Positions 7,603 through 10,170 of a stretch of DNA of 10,170 nt are shown here, in pieces; position 1 is the first letter of the stretch, and every line of letters starts with the position of its first letter. The stretch is from Larix sibirica (taxonomy: Eukaryota > Streptophyta > Pinopsida > Pinales > Pinaceae), in the NCBI GenBank assembly GCA_004151065.3, contig NWUY0303874124.1:1-10170 (forward strand), written 5' to 3'. Position numbers and translations under genes: made by a program. Below the pieces are notes generated by a model, which had not been told where the DNA came from, did not search any database, and saw only the letters and a list, made by a program, of their open reading frames with translations.

Positions 7603-8064
7603 TAACATCTCTCTACAACATGGCTAGACAAAAGTGGTGCAGAAACAACACAAATTTTCCCTTGACCAAATGTAGTTGATAGGGTGAAGCAGCAGTAGCA
7701 TGAAGTCCCCTTGACCTGGGAGCAGCTGGTGAGCGTATCATTGCTAAAGTCAATCAATAAACCATATTAACAAATCAATCATGTGTTACTGCTACTTCTA
7801 ATGGTAACGTGAAGGAATGTTGTGGTTTCTCAAGTTGGAAGGAGTAGAGGAGCGGATTGAAAATGCTGATCAGCATAAAGCTGTACTAAGGGCAGTGTTT
7901 TTCTTGAGAGGGAAGAGAATTTAACACAACCTAAGCACCCTTGTACATATTTTGGCATTCTTGCACATACATGTGTACATATTATTACGTTTATGTTTTG
8001 TTATTAGATTGACTATTGAGGGTAACATAGCATTGTACATATGGAAGGCATATTAGTAAGAACT

Positions 8065-8082
8065 CAAGGCCAAGGCCAAGGC
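8065..8082. repeat. (CAAGGC)3 hexamer repeat
   Basis: Three perfect CAAGGC units in tandem, followed by CCC. Short microsatellite; no function inferred. Confidence 0.9.
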
Positions 8083-10170
8083 CCCATGAGGAATGCAATC
8101 CCATACATGAGTTCATTTTTCTAGGTAGTGGAGTAAGACCCAATGTAAAAATGTTGATAATATGTACTTTTGATGACAAAATATGACACAATAATAAAAT
8201 GTGTGGAAGAGTAGTGGCGTTGGGACATGACGGAGGATCTATGCAAGGCATGTGACACAGGCAGTTTAAAACATATTGAATGCTAAGTGGCTGTCATTCT
8301 AATTCCTTTCCTTTGTGCGACAAAGCATGAGCATTAGTAAATGGTATAAACACCACTTAAAAAGTATTTTCATAGGCAATCAATGTCTTATGGATTGCAT
8401 ATTAAACCTCATTGTAGACTATGAAAGAATGTAATTGTCTATGCTACTTTCTTCCCATGGTGTTGTATATAGTTGCTACCAAGCAAGATCTGAATTAAAC
8501 CATTAAAAGGAAAGGGAAGCTTGGCTGGAAATCACTTGCTAGCATATCAACTACTATCAGAGGCTTGCATTTCGAGCATAAAACATGTGCAAGGGCTAAT
8601 TTCTAGCAAAATAAGACAAACATCACTAGCTGATTTGCATCCATGATGGAATGACTGTGGAGGATGGAGGTTAAAGCTCCTTGGGCAGTGTGGCTTACAT
8701 CCTTGGACAGCAACATATCGGCAAGGAAGCCTTGCACTAGCAATGAGGTGAGCAAGATGGCCACATATTATTCTGCAGTAGTATCTTGATGCCAAAGCTC
8801 CACCATAGGGCTCTTGCATGTGTAGCAAGGAGGCTAGCACCAGTGCACCACTATTTTGTTCTTGTGTACCTAGTAGGCTGGCAAGAGTGTGTGGGCCTTA
8901 GCTATATGCCATCACCCACTGGCATGTATTGTTTAGAGAATCTATGCTGTTATTTGGTCATGTGTTTCCATCGTCTTGCATATCCTTTGACTTGCCGTTG
9001 GCATACAAGGAGGTATGCCTATGGTTGTGTGGGGAGCAATTCCTCACCAATCATTTTTCCAGTGAATCATTTCATATAAACATTTTGCATATATGCTGTA
9101 AACATTTGATTGTCAAATATAACATCATGTAATTTTTCTATACACACTGTACTTTTCTTTTATGCTAATGAAAATGAAATTGGTTTAAACATCTTCATGA
9201 ATATCATAATCTGCTATATTGAAAATGATAACTGTGAGAAGTGTCTGGTTGACTACTGATTATCTTCCACTCCCATATCAATGGCTTGATGCACAACAAA
9301 GATAGAAAATAGATGTAGATAAATAAGAAGAATTGTGTAAAAAGTAAGTCTCTTGCTACAATGAGACCAAAGAAATTCTACAAAGTTTAGAACTGATCCA
9401 TAAACAAGGTGCACACCCTCAAATCTAGAAGATGGACACATCACATCGAAGCTTTATGAAATGCTAGGAGGTAATTATAAACTGTATCCATATCTCGTGT
9501 TCATATTGTAATAAATGTCATCATAAGACCCTAATAAATATGTGAAGGCATCCCCAATCCCCTTATCTAAAGATGGCAATAACAGCCATTTTAGCATGTC
9601 AATGGTTTATCCATGCTACAAGGTGGCATTTAGTGGCCCTGTGAGGATCTCCCAACTCTAAACTGTGATCCTAACCAATTGAAGAAGGGGAGGACAGATG
9701 GGAGAAAGTAATAAGCAATCATCCAAATCACATGCAATTATCTCATAATAAGTGTCGTCTATTGGTGAACAACTCCTTGACAAATAAAGTTAGGCACACA
9801 TCTAAAAAATGTTAGTGACTTATGCAACTTCCTAAATACACAAGCAACTATAATCAAAAGAGGTGAACAAAGACGCAGAAGGAAAGAGCCCATGTAAATG
9901 GAAATTAGATTTGAAATCAACAAATGAATTCAATGCCAATTAAATTTATATCTTTCAAATTCCATGTGTTTTAGATCCACATACAAGGCATAATATAGTG
10001 GTTGAGCTAATATTCACTTGATTCTGTAACCACATTATCTTTAGTATTCATATGTGTTTGAATCTCTATCAAGTAAAGTGAAATTAGACCAATCAAGACA
10101 GCTTTTCTTACCTCTTGTGGCCAACTTATCATTGAAGGTTCATCTTTTCAAAACTCAGCACCTAGTGCTA

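Larger units (their letters stand above)
5489..10170 (-). other. Probable long last intron of the zinc-finger gene
   Basis: I searched the - strand above 5489 for the missing half finger, TGG-N3-TGY-N6-TGY, by looking for its reverse complement before each CCA on the + strand. Partial W-x-C matches occur near 7484, 8094 and 9551, but none has the second cysteine. The preceding exon therefore appears to lie beyond 10170, implying an intron of at least 4,682 bp. Long introns filled with repeats are typical of conifers. If the exon is only a gene fragment, this stretch is intergenic. Apart from the separately listed repeats and weak signals, the stretch shows no gene. Confidence 0.45.

Noticed and set aside
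8547-9079. 97-codon open frames on both strands in a GC-richer patch
   Set aside because: No domain, no convincing start context and no splice structure. The patch contains diverged CTAGCAAG-type fragments, so repeat DNA is more likely.
9253-9444. 63-codon - strand open frame ending in VHQAIDMGVEDNQ
   Set aside because: It looks protein-like by composition but matches no motif I know, and it could not be joined in phase to the zinc-finger exon.
1-10170. CRISPR array, prokaryotic operon or novel multi-gene system
   Set aside because: Repeats occur only as two or three copies without regular spacers, and there are no adjacent intact genes. The sequence is plant-like nuclear DNA with one exon and one retrotransposon end.

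Overview
This window looks like nuclear DNA from a land plant, most likely one with a large, repeat-rich genome such as a gymnosperm. It is AT-rich and dominated by non-coding DNA and decayed repeats. It carries one clear fragment of a spliced protein-coding gene and one end of a Copia-type LTR retrotransposon. Nothing resembles bacterial gene organisation: there are no operons and no ribosome-binding-site-led ORFs. Nearly all open frames are short, lack a recognisable domain, and often begin only at GTG or TTG.

Layout. Positions 1 to about 2900 hold intergenic DNA with two short tandem duplications (52-bp unit near 1428, 49-bp unit near 2155), a pair of related palindromes (1694-1754), and a strong excess of C over G on the + strand in places. 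Positions 2956-4079 hold the 5' end of a Copia-type retrotransposon on the - strand. Its parts are a 428-bp LTR (3652-4079) with TGTTGAGAAT/ATTCTTAACA ends, a TATA box and a (GA)12 tract, an initiator-tRNA-Met primer-binding site (3636-3651), a leader with internal repeats, and a stop-interrupted gag start (2971-3288). Protease, integrase and reverse transcriptase are not visible.

Positions 5306-5488 (- strand) hold the last coding exon of a real gene. It encodes 60 residues with the second half of one RanBP2-type zinc finger, one complete RanBP2-type finger (W-x-C-x2-C-x3-N-x6-C-x2-C), and a short tail ending in a stop. The arrangement fits the C-terminus of plant WLM-domain (WSS1-like) DNA-protein crosslink proteases; that family call rests on recall of the family, not on a search. 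The preceding exon, which should encode the first half of the broken finger, was not found up to 10170. Either the gene has an intron of at least about 4.68 kb, as is common in conifers, or this exon is a stranded gene fragment.

Positions 5489-10170 are therefore probably intronic with respect to that gene. They hold an 18-bp tandem repeat and an A-rich tract (5934-6020), an unexplained 117-codon open frame (5998-6348), a cluster of CTAGCAAG motifs (7144-7306) and an isolated intron-like GT-AG pair on the + strand (7485-7602). I see no multi-gene system in the window; the zinc-finger exon and the retrotransposon end are the solid results.
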